Positions 1 to 11,284 of a stretch of DNA of 64,000 nucleotides are shown here, piece after piece. The notes below the pieces were generated by a model. That model did no database searches and was not told the DNA's origin. It saw nothing but the letters and a program-made list of their open reading frames with translations. The DNA comes from Melolontha melolontha (lineage: Eukaryota > Arthropoda > Insecta > Coleoptera > Scarabaeidae): positions 33,038,857 through 33,102,856 of the forward strand of contig OW285235.1 in assembly GCA_935421215.2 (NCBI GenBank). The letters are read 5' to 3'. Positions within the stretch are counted from its first letter, which is position 1. Every line of letters starts with the position of its first letter. Position numbers and translations under genes: made by a program.

Positions 1-92
1 ACAGGAATTAAATGAAAATCGACAAGATATTTACAAATGGTAAATTAAAAGCGTGTTTTCAAATTTCATGTTAATCTTGTATTTTTATAGAT

Positions 93-640
93 AAATAAGA
101 ATCCATCAATTTCTACACGCGAAGTAGCGTCAGAATTAAATTTGTGCCAGTCCAGAGTTTGGAGAACTTTACATAAAAGTAAGTTTAAACCATACAGGAT
201 CCATGGTAGTCACTCTTTACTGCCTGGAGATAATTTGAGAAGGCTAGAATATTGTAATTGGTTAATGGGAAGGATAGAAAATGACGAAAATTTTTTAAGC
301 AAAATCATCTGATGAAACAAAATTTACAAATTCTGGAATGTTCAACAGAAATACGGAGCAGTATTGGGCAGTACAAAATCCCCGACAAAACAGGGCTAGA
401 AGACCACAACATCGTTTTGGAATAAACGTTTGGATGGGTATTTTGGCAAATCGTCTCTTAGGACCAGTTATGTATGAAGAACATTTAAATGGAGAAAGAT
501 ATTTAAACATTTTACGTACATACGTATCTGACTATCTTGACGACAATATCCCATTAAATCAATTTACTGTAATTGTTTATTGTTTACTTTTCTATGTATT
601 TTTATTAATGTTTTTGTTATCTTGTACTCGCTACTGTTGA
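93..640 (+). pseudogene. Tc1/mariner-class (DDE_3) transposase fragment
   Basis: Reading the plus strand in two frames gives a helix-turn-helix-like stretch (STREVASELNLCQSRVWRTL) followed by a DDE-type core start with SDETKF, in which D would be the first catalytic aspartate, and later NVWMGILANRLLGPV, a typical insect IS630/Tc1/mariner pattern. The frame changes at about 313, just before SDETKF. Transposase similarity ends near 565, after IPLNQFT, so the second and third catalytic acids are missing. The open frame then runs on into unrelated hydrophobic sequence until 640. It is a 5'- and 3'-truncated dead copy; no terminal repeats were found in the window. Confidence 0.75.
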
Positions 641-1902
641 ATTTCGGTTCGAAGAATGAAAAATACTTATCATATCTCGTTTCTCTTCGTTAGTGTATGA
701 CATTTTTGTATTATTAATGAACAATAAATGAAATGTTTGACAGATTGAAATTCCATGGCTACCTTATTTAATCTTATAATTTATTCTTTCAAATAAAACC
801 TAATGTCAAAAACTTTAGTCAGCATGTGGTACATGGTTGAAATCAGAAAAAAAAACTCTTTCTGAAGTTGTCTAAATCCAATATGGCGCCTATAAGAAAT
901 TAGATAGTTGATGATGGCCAGAAAGAAACGAAACGTCGTATAAAAATTTAGAGTACACCACTGGATAGAGGTTTAGAAGTGGCCACAAGGATGTGTTTTT
1001 ATTTTTTCTCTACAAGGCCAAATGTCGGTGCTACAAGTAAAAGAAGAAAATGGGGTTTTCGCGTATTTTTTTTTAATAACGAAGGTCATTTATCACAGGT
1101 CTAGCTTCTTTACGGATTTATAACAAACACAAAATTTAACAACTTTGCCAAATTTAAATCCCCATGGTGAGGGCCGAAAATGAATCAGCCTGTATACCAA
1201 GTGCCCCTGAAAGAAAAAAACAGCGTATGAAAAATGGAATGATGTAATTTTATAGAATATTAATCCAAAATATTTTCCGCAAATTCCCTCGCAGACGCGA
1301 GAAAAAGAATGTCAAAGATGTTTATGAAATATTTGTCCCGCCACTGCATTTTAGGAAGTTCATGTTATAAAGAGTAGGGGTAGCGTTACGTAGCGAAACA
1401 ATTTTTGCCACCCATTCAGGCAATTTCGATCGTTACATGTGTATGTTCGATATTATTAATTAATAATTAAGGGAAACAGGTAGACCAAAATACGAAGGTT
1501 GCGTAATAGACCTCGTAGAGCACATATTTTAATTTTTAATAATTCACTTGGATACAAAATAAAAGTATTAACAACCGACTTTCGTACGTAAATATACTGA
1601 GGTTATTGAACCTTCAGCATACAAAGCTGTTTAATCAATGTTATCTTGTAATTTTTATGACATCGACAGCTGTTACGTATGTAACATACAGACACGCTGT
1701 AACGTATGTGTATGTAAGTTCAATAGAGGTATAATTTATAGACATTCTGAATTCATAGGCGGCACACTACTTTCTACTACTTTTAGCGGGTTTTTCATTT
1801 TGGGTTCGCGCCATAATTGACTTACAATTTTTTGGATTCATACTCATTATGATTGTATCTTCCCATTTTTCATACTTTGTCTTTTTCTTTCAAAGACACC
1901 GA
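641..1902. other. No gene recognised; AT-rich interspersed sequence
   Basis: No convincing coding frame. Around 905-935 a GATGA...CGAAACGTCG stretch resembles the hammerhead-type motif of Penelope-like elements found elsewhere in the window, but the first core base is T rather than C and no stem II can be drawn. A short palindrome (GTTACGTATGTAAC) lies near 1674. Confidence 0.5.
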
Positions 1903-2135
1903 TGTGTATATACCGTGAGAGCAATTACATCCAAAGGTGGTTGGCAGAACAAATTTTCAGTTGGCAACACTCAGCAGTTGGTAGTAAGTACTTAGGTGGC
2001 TGAATAGTAAGCAAACGTTAATCCTAATATATCCTAACATCTTGTTGTCAAATAAGATACATGACATACAAAAAATAATTGATCAAAGAATGGAGTTTCT
2101 AGTAGCTTTTTTAATAAAAAACAGAACTTTTCTAA

Positions 2136-2638
2136 GCTAAGGTAAAGCATACATCTGCCACCGATTTTCGCAAAAATAATTATTTGGGAGTAAAATAACT
2201 AAGGGGGGGGGTGCTTAGAGGGCTTTTAGGGAAGCAATTTATCCCAATAAAGTTTACAAAGTCTTAGGAGGAAAGGCACCGTTAAGCTACAAAAAAAATT
2301 AATACGTTTTACAGTGGAATTTTCCATAGCGTTTATTTACAAAATATACGCTAATCAAACTTAGTATACAGAAAATATAAATGCCAATGGCTTTAGTATA
2401 AATCAAGGATATTATATAATGCCAAGAAAAATTTATATGTGTGTATTTGGATGTAAACGTACCGTTCAAGGTTAGTTCTCATTTTGAACGTATTTGATTT
2501 TTTGATAGCTTAGCGGTGCCTTTCCTCTCAAAACTTTGTAAACTTCATTAGGATAAATCACATTCCTAAAGGTCCTCTAAACACCCCCCCTTAATTATTT
2601 TTGCGAAAAGCGATGGCAGATGTATACTTTACCTTAGC
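2136..2638. repeat. Foldback element (~500 bp, arms ~140 bp)
   Basis: The segment 2136-2290 reappears as its reverse complement at about 2505-2638. Both arms start GCTAAGGTAAAG and share CATCTGCCA, TTTCGCAAAAATAATTA, a G-tract (C-tract on the other arm) and GGAAAGGCACCG. The central ~200 bp has no coding potential. It sits inside the transposon at 1905-4279 and is therefore a younger insertion. No transposase is encoded. Confidence 0.8.
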
Positions 2639-2929
2639 CCTATTATTTTATCCATTTCGGTATTACAAACATTTTAATGTAATAATTGAATGAAATGTTA
2701 ACAAGGGCAGGTAGGACACATTAATCAAACAATTCTGCTTTAATATGATTTAATTTTAGTAAGAGTAGTTCATTATCAATTAAATCTTCATCGATATGAA
2801 ACACATAAAATAAAAATGTAAACAGGAATTTTACCAAAACATTACACAGAAATGAAACCACTTATACACAATATAAATTATCTTTTTGTTTAAACAAACG
2901 ATCAATATTAACATATGCTTCGTGTTCAA

Positions 2930-4075
2930 CAGCACATCTAGATTGCGAAATAATAGATAAAATGGTCTTTCTTGGCACTGCAGCAAATGTTCAAAATGAC
3001 CACCATCATTGTTAGCACACAATTGTACACGTCGCTTATTGTTTTCAAAGACCTTACGTAGGGTACCTGCACTTATATTGTTAATTTCTAGGGTTATTTA
3101 ATTTTTTAACTCATCTAAATTGTGTAATCTTTGTTGAAAAACCTTTTGCTTTAAGTATCCAGACATGGAAAAATCCAATCGTGTTAAATCTTTTGAGCGA
3201 GGTGGGCATATTCTTCTGCTTATGAGTCTGTCATCAAAATATCCCCGCAGATAAGTTAGTGTCTGCGCAGCCGTATGTGGAGAAGCTCCATCCTGTTGGA
3301 AGTACCCTTGTTGCAGCTCATCACCGTGTAGTTCATTAATAAACACACTGAGGATATTTTCTTGATATCGTGCAGCATTTATTGTATTTTCGAAAAAAAC
3401 TGGTTCTATTATACGTCTTCGAGACATTGCTAACCATATTCCAATCTTTATGGGATGTAAATCATTTTCTAGGAATACATGAGGGTTTTCGGATGACCAT
3501 GTAATGCAATTTTGGCGTTACATCCAACTCATCGTTATTGTTAAGATGATCCATAAACCAGTGGCAATAATGTCGCCTTTGCTTAAAATCTAGTGCATGT
3601 AAATGTTGGTGTACAGTTACTTTATACGGGCGCATATGCAAATGCTTCTTCAAAGCAGTCCGGCAGCTACCATAGGACACACCTAGAATTATCAGATAAC
3701 ATAATACAGTATTTCAAAAATATTATATTTATACCAGACTGGACAGAGAGCTTGCGTAACGATTTTTTGGACTAACATGCATGCGTTTTGCTAAGTCCTC
3801 TACAACATCCTCAGTCAAAACGTAAGGCTCATTAGCTCGTTTTCGTTTCAAAATTCACGTGTTCTTGTTTCCATGAACCGTGATGCTAGTCTAGTACGAT
3901 GCTGAAGAAACCTTTCATAAGCAATAGGTGCATCAGGAAACTCTGCAATCAACTGATCAATACAAGACTGGATGGAATAGGTCCATTGCCCATTTTCACC
4001 TTGAACACCACTACGAAAGTGGGCAATCAAAATAAAGGTGACCTGTTCAACGGTGAACGGCATGTCAGCACGCAC
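2930..4075 (-). pseudogene. DUF4817 + DDE transposase, broken into four pieces
   Basis: On the minus strand the pieces are, in order: 4075-3848 (MPFTVEQVTFILIAHFRSG, a DUF4817-like N-terminus of about 75 aa); 3680-3462 (helix-turn-helix continuation with LKKHLHMRPYKV); 3427-3098 (core with FQQDGASPHTA, the second catalytic D, then a PPRSKDLTRLDF third-acid region and GYLKQKVF); and 3020-2930, with the C-terminus DGGHFEHLL. Several frameshifts and stops separate the pieces. The third-acid motif reads SKDL where related copies have SPDL. Non-functional. Confidence 0.8.
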
Positions 4076-4359
4076 TTGCTATGTCTGAAAAAAGACATTC
4101 GACAAAAACTATAAACTTAAAGCACAAAATCAAACACGAAAATTGACGGATGACAGTTGTAAATAATAATATACTGATCATACAATGCCTTAAACTTTCG
4201 TTGAAAAAATTGTGCCTAAGCAGGGATTTTGGTGCAGCCAACCACCTTCAAATGAAATTGCTCGCATGGTACATACCATGCCTTCACTTAAATTTTCATT
4301 TAGAGTAGCCTATGATTTCAATATAAATTTGGGAATACTGTGGAACTGTAATGTTTTTC

Positions 4360-4640
4360 GAAACACCAGTTTTTAATAATATTTTATATTATACAAAACT
4401 GGTGGGGTTTTACCCACAAATGTATGTTTCAATTTCTGTTACATTACACATGCGGTTATCCCGTAAGTATGAGTGAAGACACAAACAAAATACAGTTTCT
4501 AGAAATAAGGCAGTGCCATCTTTGGAAACACTTCGTTAGTTCTGCATTGGTTATGTAGACAGAGCGAGTACTTCGGTTGTCTGACAATATGCAACGCTAA
4601 AGGTACTTCTATGCTCGGTCTTCATAATTTCTGTGAGATA
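4360..4640 (-). repeat. Diverged partial copy of the ~467-bp repeat
   Basis: Reverse-orientation match to the tandem repeat at 18479-20441. It shares the palindromic AATAATATTTTATATTAT tip, CAAAACTGGTGGGGTTT, ACATTACACATGCGGTTA, TATGAGTGAAG and TCTGACAA...CTCGGTCT blocks, with many substitutions, so it is an older copy than the array units. Confidence 0.7.
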
Positions 4641-5146
4641 GTGAAGTATGAAGATGGTTGCTCTGAAGCGAACCTGTTCCTTTGAACCTAGTTCGCGTGC
4701 CGGAGCAGGTGCACCTAGTTCGCATTTTCCAAAAGAGTAGATCCGATTGAAACGATTCCGAGTCGTACAATTCTGATTCCGATCGTTCAAGTCGGAGCGT
4801 CCGAGAGTTGATCTCGCAGTTGCACCTACATATTCGCATCGTATTATGTAAAAGAGTAGGTCCTCCTGGAACGAGTCCGACTAAGCGAAGCGAAATATGA
4901 GAAATAAACGACGCAACTACTCCTATATGTATAAATAAATACAACTGGCAATTGTAGTTAATGCGATTCCGAATAATTGTATATAGCAATTGTGCAACCA
5001 AATATATTTATTTTTTTATAATTAGTATGATTTCTACGATTTCATAAGAAAAACTAAATTTTTAGCTACACAAAAAAATATATAATAAAAAGTAAAAATA
5101 ATACGAACTAATACATAAAAAATAGTTTTAATTTTTGTATTTAAAT

Positions 5147-5488
5147 CTAAATGAAGTCATCGTTCATATTCAGGAAAATTAGTTTTTCTACTTTACTCGC
5201 ACTTAACCGTGTTCTTCTTTCATTTAAAATATACCCTGCTTTAGAAAAAAGTCTCTCGCATGGAACTGAAGTAGCCATTGCACAACAAATTTCCTTTGCA
5301 ACGATACTTAGATTCGGGAATAAATATTCACTGTCCTTCCACCACTGAAATGGATCCTGATTTCGATCAGCCATTTCACACAACTTTTGTAACACATTCT
5401 TTGGCCACATAAATTACATTTAGCAAAGTCTTTATCAACTACAGAAAAAAAATTCCATACAATACTGGTTTGCCTATTAGAACTCATT
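5147..5488 (-). pseudogene. Internally deleted hAT transposase
   Basis: On the minus strand, 5488-5411 encodes the beginning of a BED-finger hAT protein (MSSNRQTSIVWNFF, then AKCNLCG), and 5410-5147 encodes a C-terminal dimerisation region (SVPCERLFSKAGYILNERRT...VEKLIFLN). Everything between, about 500 codons in the related hAT at 54880-56754, is missing, and the two parts meet in different frames. This is the usual structure of a non-autonomous hAT derivative. I could not assign its terminal repeats. Confidence 0.75.
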
Positions 5489-5805
5489 CTTAAATATTTA
5501 TAAAATTTAAATTAAATTCCACAAAACTACAACCGACAACGACAATACTTATTATGCAACTAATCGAAATATATCCTATTTAGTAAAGGAAGGTAGAGAA
5601 AATACAAATAAACCAAGTGATGTGTTTATTTTAATACATCATACATTTTAGTCTTCACTTTTCTTAACAGTAACATTATGTCTCTCGACTAGACATTATA
5701 TTTTTTGTATAAGAAATAGGCGATAATACTATATTTATGGTATTATTTTTGTGATTATTTTTTTGAATAGAAATAAAACTACGGTTTTAATCTTCACTTT
5801 TAAGT
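5489..5805. other. No gene recognised
   Basis: AT-rich spacer between the hAT remnant and the mariner remnant; probably contains their eroded ends, but none can be placed. Confidence 0.4.
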
Positions 5806-5809
5806 GAAT

Positions 5810-6350
5810 TTTTCCCTTTTATAAGTAGTCGACCAAGATAATTTCATGAGAATCCCAAAAAAACATTTGCCACAACCTTTGCTGACAAAATCGTTTTTGC
5901 CTTCTTTGGCGACGGAGAACCTTTTTTTGTCCATTGTTTGAATTGTTCTTTGGTTTCGGGAGTGTAGAGATGATGGTGGACTCATGTTTCATCGACGGTA
6001 ATAAAACAGCGTTCAAAGTCCTTCCGATTGCGGCGAAAACGTGCTGAAAGGTCGCGAAACACTCGAACGATTCAGTTTTTGCTCCGGTGTGAGTAACCGC
6101 GGCACCCAACACGTCGAATATTTTTACATTTCCAATTCTTCAGTTAAAATTCTGTGCATACTGTCATTTGAGATACCTAAAATGTATGTTATCTCACACA
6201 CTTTTACTCGACAGTCTTACAAAACGATACGGTGGACTTTTTCAATCATATCCAGAATAGTAACAGTTTTTGAACGTCCACTGCGGGTTTCATTACTTGT
6301 GCTCATAGAACCACGCTTAAATTCGGCAAGCCAGTTTTGAACCATTGAAA
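5810..6350 (-). pseudogene. mariner transposase remnant
   Basis: Mixed-frame minus-strand translation gives the classical mariner order: an LAEFKRG start at about 6350, helix-turn-helix with RSGRSKTVTILDMIEKVHRI, a linker WVPRLLTPEQKLNRSSVS, and the core FFWDSHEIILVDYL at the 5815 end. The region around the first catalytic aspartate (normally T-x-D-E-T) is destroyed. Multiple stops and frameshifts; the 3' third is absent. An old, dead copy. Confidence 0.85.
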
Positions 6351-6907
6351 ACGAAGGAGATTATTACAAAATCATACGAGACGTTCACTTTGGCGTACTG
6401 TCAAAAATAGACTAATTGACAGATCACTCTGTACTGTCATGTTTAACCTATTAACGGATGATTCTATAGAAAGGTAAAGAATATTCCTGCAACTTCGCGC
6501 CATCTCTATGTTAAGCTATGTAATTTCCGAACAATCGTATATACGATTGTCGCTAAATAATTCACATTAAATAGAAATGAAAGTCATGTCTCGCTCCGGA
6601 TATCATGATGATTTGTAACAACAATGAAATACAGGTATATACACGTTTCGGGATTGATGTGGCTTTCACACATTTTTCATTTGTGCTCACAACCTGAGCG
6701 GTTGGCGTCGCGACGTGTTACGTCTCATTCTTAGGCAAATGTGGTTTGTCAGATTGGAGAATTGTTAAATAGTCGCTGTTGGTTTTATTCATTCACTTTT
6801 ATCTAAAAGTTCCCGAAAAAATTTACTAAGAAACAGTTTAGTTTCTTAAATATACAATAAAAGTACAGGAAATTATTAAAATATATCAAATTACATACAA
6901 AAATATA
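6351..6907. other. No gene recognised
   Basis: Non-coding, AT-rich; carries no open frame or repeat that I can match elsewhere in the window. Confidence 0.4.
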
Positions 6908-7289
6908 TACAGTGGACCACCGCTATTCGCGCCTCCTATATTTGCGATTCTGTTTTTACTGACACTTCTTGTTATCTGCGCCCCGTATTCGCGGTTCAGT
7001 ATGGATAGTTCCTATACAGTTTCGGTATTTCCCTTGTTCATTTATTTCTTTAAAACTTCACAAATCGTATTTGGCTCTTATACCCAATATGTATGGCTGT
7101 ATATCTATTTGTGTCGATTACTTACATACATACCTGTAGTTTATACGTACAGATGTGTGGAAAAAAAAGGGCCAATTAAACTATTACTGTGTGAAGCGGA
7201 CATTCATTATTAGATATTTGATTAATTACATTAATGTCAACGTGCTTGCCAAGAATTGGAAGCGTCAGAAATCTATTAATAATCTCGCC

Positions 7290-8043
7290 AAAATGCCAGG
7301 TCAATTAGATACGGTAATGAAGACTAGAATTATTACCAATTTGGTAAATGGTTGATCAATTCAAGCAATTGCTTTAAATTTAAATTTACATAAAAATACC
7401 GTATTTAAAGGTAAAAAACGTTGGGAGGATACTGGCACAGTGATACGAAAAATTGGTTCAGGTCGACCATCAGCTAGCGGTATAGTGGAAGACAATCTAC
7501 TTTTGAATTATATTAAAAATCGTCCTTTCGATTCGCTAAGATGTGCCATCGCTCACTCGAATTTTCCTGCATCCCGCTCGACTGCGAGTCGAAGAATAGG
7601 CTATTTAGAATTAAAAAATTCTTGCTTAATAGGCAACAAAAGCAATCGAGATTACTGTTTGCATTAAATAATATTAACAATGATGTAAACTATTGGCGCA
7701 GGGCAATATCTAGTGACGAAAAAACTTATCAATCCACTTACAATGGTAATTTTCGTGTATGCAGACCTCCACGTTCCCGATATGATGAGCAATACATCGT
7801 CACAACAAAACGGACTTGTAAATATATGGGCCTTGATGAACATCCATGGCCTTGGTGTTTGCTGGCATATAGATAGAAGATTCGACTCTGCAGCTTATCT
7901 TGATATACTTGAAAGTATAATGCCCACATCAGTTTCTGAAATATTTCCGGGAAGTAATTTTATTTTTCAACATAACTGTCCGATCCACACAGCTAATATC
8001 GTAAGGGAATGGACTAGAAATCGTAATATCTAAGTATTAAACT
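7290..8043 (+). pseudogene. Tc1-like transposase, N-terminal and core part
   Basis: Begins near PGQLDTVMKTRIITNLVNG, a helix-turn-helix, then a stop at about 7353, then NLHKNTVFKGKKRWEDTG, and a second DNA-binding part containing RPSASG. After further frameshifts the core shows SSDEKTY (first catalytic D), INIHGLGVCWHIDRRFDSAAYLDIL, and FQHNCPIHTANIVREW, where the second catalytic D expected just before N is absent. The frame reaches VLNWPS at 8043-8051, the exact point where the hAT has inserted, and resumes at 10512. Dead on several counts. Confidence 0.8.
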
Positions 8044-8051
8044 GGCCAAGT

Positions 8052-10503
8052 CAGTGGCGGCTCTTTAATGAGAGCAAGTGAGCAATTGCACCCCCTGGAA
8101 TTATGAAACAAAACAAACCAAGCGGCGACTAACTGTGAAAGTATTTCTTTATTATGTATATTATGTATTCATACTTTCATAGTTATTGACGAGGAACGTG
8201 GCACGCTAACAACGTACATACACCAATCTTCGTCACAGATATACTGAGCAAAGCCCAACTCTTGCTCTGTTAAGACATTAACATTACATTGATGGTGGGG
8301 AGAACTGTATTTTGCCGTACTTCAATGTCATATAATACATAGCGTTGGAGCAACTGAACCAGACTGCTCTCGGGCGTTGCTACAATAATTCCGTGTCATT
8401 TTTAGAGAACAACGCGTTTTCGCGTTAACGTATAATGAAGAAATCTCAGTAAAAAATCTTAAACGGCCGATGCCTCAATTATGTTTAGAAAATAAACAAT
8501 CTGTTAAAGGTAAAGACGTTATAGAAAATTCAAAATGGATATTTATCAGAAAAATGACTGGATTTGTGGGTGTGAAATTAAAAATACTTTGTTTTGTTTT
8601 CCGTGTCTTTTGTTTGGTGGTGAACCGTCTTGGTCAAAGAACGGAATAAGAGACTTAATTCATCTTAGTGCTAAAATTATTAAACATGAAAATTCCGAAG
8701 GGCGTTTGAAAAATATATTTAGTCTAAGAATGTTAGGAAAAAATAACATTCAGAATGTTTTAGATTCATCATATAGAAAAGCAATTCAACAACACAATGA
8801 AAAGGTAACAAAAAATAGGCATGTGTTAAATTTAATAATAAATTGCATTAGATTTTGTGGCGCGTTTGAACTGGCACTTCGGGGCCATATGAACAGCAAA
8901 CGTCGAATAACAAGGGCATTTTTCGGGAATTGATAAATTTTACGGCAGAATTGGATAAATCGCTCAGAGATCACATCGAAGCAGCACCGGTTTTTAAGGG
9001 ATTATCAAAAACGATACAGAATGAGCTGCTTGATGCAATATTGAACGTGTATCATGAACAAGTTGCCAGTGAAATTAAAGCAACCGACTTCATATCTGTG
9101 ATAGCTGATGAAACCACAGATGTGTCCAATCAGTTTCAGTTGGTGGTTGTTTTAAGATATGTGAACGCGAGACCGGTCGAAAGATTTTGGAAATTTCTTC
9201 TGCCTAGTGGACATGATGCTAATTCCTTATCTGCCTCCATCCTTAACAAAATTAGTTTGCTTGTTGATGACCCAGAAAAACTGATTGCACAGAGCTATGA
9301 TGGGGCAGCAGTCATGAGTGGTGCTATTAACGGCGTGCAAAGACATGTCCAAGACCAGTATCCAAGGGCTAATTTTGTACATTGTTATGCACATCAGACA
9401 AATCTAATTATGTCACATGCTACATCGAGCAGTAGTAATTGCAGAATTTTGTTTGCCAATCTGACGGGATTATGTATTTTTATTATTATGTATTTTTCTC
9501 CACTTCACCACAACGAGCCGCAAGATTGGAAGAATTCCTTCAGAGAAAAAGCTTACCTCGTTCTTCAAAAATAAGATGGAACTTCAATTCTAGGACAGTG
9601 AATACAATATATGAGCACCGAGAAGAAATAATTGAAGCTCTAGAACAAATCGAGGGAGAAGCTAGTTTACAAACTACCATTCATCAAGCTAGTGCCAATT
9701 TGCGAATTTTAGAGGAGGAAAATTTTATCTATTGGTTAACTTTCTTTCATAAAATTATGCCACATGTGGACATATTGTTTAATCAATTACAAAATGTCAA
9801 TACAGATGCATTAAAAATCAAGAATAATTTAGATAATTTTGAACGCGCTATTGGAAAAATTCGAACCGAAATCGCTGACACAGATAATCAGTTGGTTTTT
9901 TTTCCGGAAGATTGCCTTAAAGAAGCAGTAAAATTTTATCCATGCCTCAATGAAAGCAAACTACGAACTAAATTAAGCGTTCTATATTCTAGAGAAGAAT
10001 TTAGGCAAAATATAAAAGTCGGTGTTGTAGGTCTGCTAGGTCTTCTGCTGGATGGATTAAGCGACAACTTTAATGAAGTTGTTACGCTTTTAAAAATTTT
10101 CATTACAATCCCAATGACAACGTCCGAAGCGGAACGCCAGTTTTCACGGTTGAAGAGAATAAAAATTTTCCTGAGAAATGCAATGAAAGAATAGAGATTA
10201 AATGCCCGTACTATGTTATCTTGTGAAAAGAATGTATAAATGATTTCCCAAAGTTTAATGAAAAAGTGATAGAACTGTTCTGCAAGTCAAAGACACGTAA
10301 AATTGACTTAGTTTATCGTCAGATGTTATTAAACTGTGTAGTGTAATATTTACTATTCCCTCAAAACAAACTCTACAATGAACAGTACCTGTCTGGAACA
10401 GTACGTCGGTGAAATTTATAAGGATTGGGTAAGCGTTTTTGTATTACACTTTTTAATTTTGAAATTATGCACTCCCTATGTGAACCACCCCGAGCCGCCA
10501 CTG
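8052..10503. mobile_element. hAT transposon (2452 bp) inserted in the Tc1 transposase
   Basis: Terminal inverted repeats CAGTGGCGGCTC (left, 8052) and CAGTGGCGGCTC (right, read in reverse from 10503), with a perfect 8-bp target duplication GGCCAAGT at 8044-8051 and 10504-10511. The duplication falls in the Trp-Pro-Ser codons before the third catalytic residue of the Tc1 transposase, so the host frame can be read across it. It encodes a ZMYM/TTF-finger-type hAT transposase. Confidence 0.92.
8461..10345 (+). pseudogene. hAT transposase with TTF-type zinc finger and DUF4371-like core
   Basis: The N-terminal part (8461-8920) has WICGCEIKNTLFCFPCLLF, a TTF-type zinc finger. The core at 8930-9440 has SVIADETTDVSNQFQ (first acidic residue), QSYDGAAVMSG (second) and HCYAHQTNLIM. 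A short internal duplication near 9470-9495 (repeated TATGTATTTTT) throws the frame. The C-terminal part (9500-10194) has RWNFNSRTVNTIYEH and ends TTSEAERQFSRLKRIKIFLR, the dimerisation region. A TAG at 10192 and a further frameshift precede KVIELFCKSKTRKIDLVYRQ, which ends at about 10345. A C-terminal segment seems to be missing compared with full-length relatives. Not functional. Confidence 0.88.
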
Positions 10504-10511
10504 GGCCAAGT

Positions 10512-10694
10512 AATAGTCCTGATCTGGATCCAATAGAAAATGTATGGGGTCTCATAACGAAGAAAATGTATATAAGAAATTTTCATTCTAAAACTGTTGC
10601 AGAGCTATGGCAAAATATTGAGGAAACGTGGGAAAAACTAGCCACTGATCAAAATTTAACAATAAATTTACTCAATTCATTTCCAAAAGATTAA
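10512..10694 (+). pseudogene. Tc1-like transposase, C-terminal part
   Basis: Continuation of the transposase interrupted at 8043. Directly after the duplicated target site comes NSPDLDPIENVWGLITKKMY, the third catalytic-acid region of Tc1 transposases (SPDLNPIENVWG-type), then an alpha-helical C-terminus ending NSFPKD and a stop at 10694. This end has no frame disruption. Confidence 0.88.
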
Positions 10695-11284
10695 ATGAAG
10701 TAATTATTAAATATGGGGGAATAACTAAGTATTAAAATTAAATTTAAAAAGGAAACCCTACACACCCGTAGACTAGTAGTCTTGTCAATTTTGACTTGTC
10801 TTTATAGCAATGCCGTAATTTGACATATTCATGTGTAACCTATGAAACCTATTAGTGACAATTTGAATATCCTGTACGTCACGGCAGATCGGTTCACATA
10901 AATAAAAACCTGTGATTTATGCCCATAAGAGTTGTCCCACTTTTTTTGCATACATCTGTATAGTTTATTTCAAATTATAAGAATATAACTTTGAACGGTT
11001 CTAATGCTTTTATTGCACTACCTTCTGTGATGATAATTATTATACCTGGTCTCCTTATTGAACGGGTACGGTTTACCTATTTGCAACGTATGAATCTAGG
11101 GGCCGTATTGACTATAAATTAGGGCCTTATAATGTAATAATAAAACGCTGTTAATTTCAAGTATATAATAAAAAATATCTGTACATTGGGTTTATATACA
11201 ATGAAAAAATTACAACTCGTGTGGCAATATGTGCATATAGATATATAAAGCTAATTTATTTGTAATACACAATAAAATTTTTAT

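Larger units (their letters stand above)
1905..4279. mobile_element. DUF4817-type Tc1/mariner-class DNA transposon, degenerate, ~2.4 kb
   Basis: The left end (from about 1905: ACCGTGAGAGCAATTACATC) and right end (to about 4279, read in reverse: ACCATGCGAGCAATTTCATT) form imperfect terminal inverted repeats of about 50-55 bp, both continuing into AAGGTGGTTGG. They bracket the minus-strand transposase remnants at 2930-4075. An unrelated foldback element is inserted at 2136-2638. Exact termini are uncertain by a few bases because the ends have diverged. Confidence 0.7.
7150..10958. mobile_element. Tc1-like transposon, split by a hAT insertion
   Basis: Ends are CAGATGTGTGGAAAAAAAAG at 7150 and, in reverse from 10958, CAGATGTATGCAAAAAAAGT, with TA on both sides (7148-7149, 10959-10960). 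Subtracting the 2452-bp hAT at 8052-10503 and one copy of its target duplication leaves about 1.35 kb, the usual Tc1 size. It encodes one transposase, read across the hAT. Confidence 0.88.

Noticed and set aside
305..320. CTGATGA at 310 as a hammerhead core
   Set aside because: It codes for the SDETKF motif of a transposase and no GAAA with pairing stems follows.
905..940. Hammerhead-like GATGATGGCC...GAAACGTCG
   Set aside because: The first core base is T instead of C and no stem II can be drawn; at most a decayed Penelope end.
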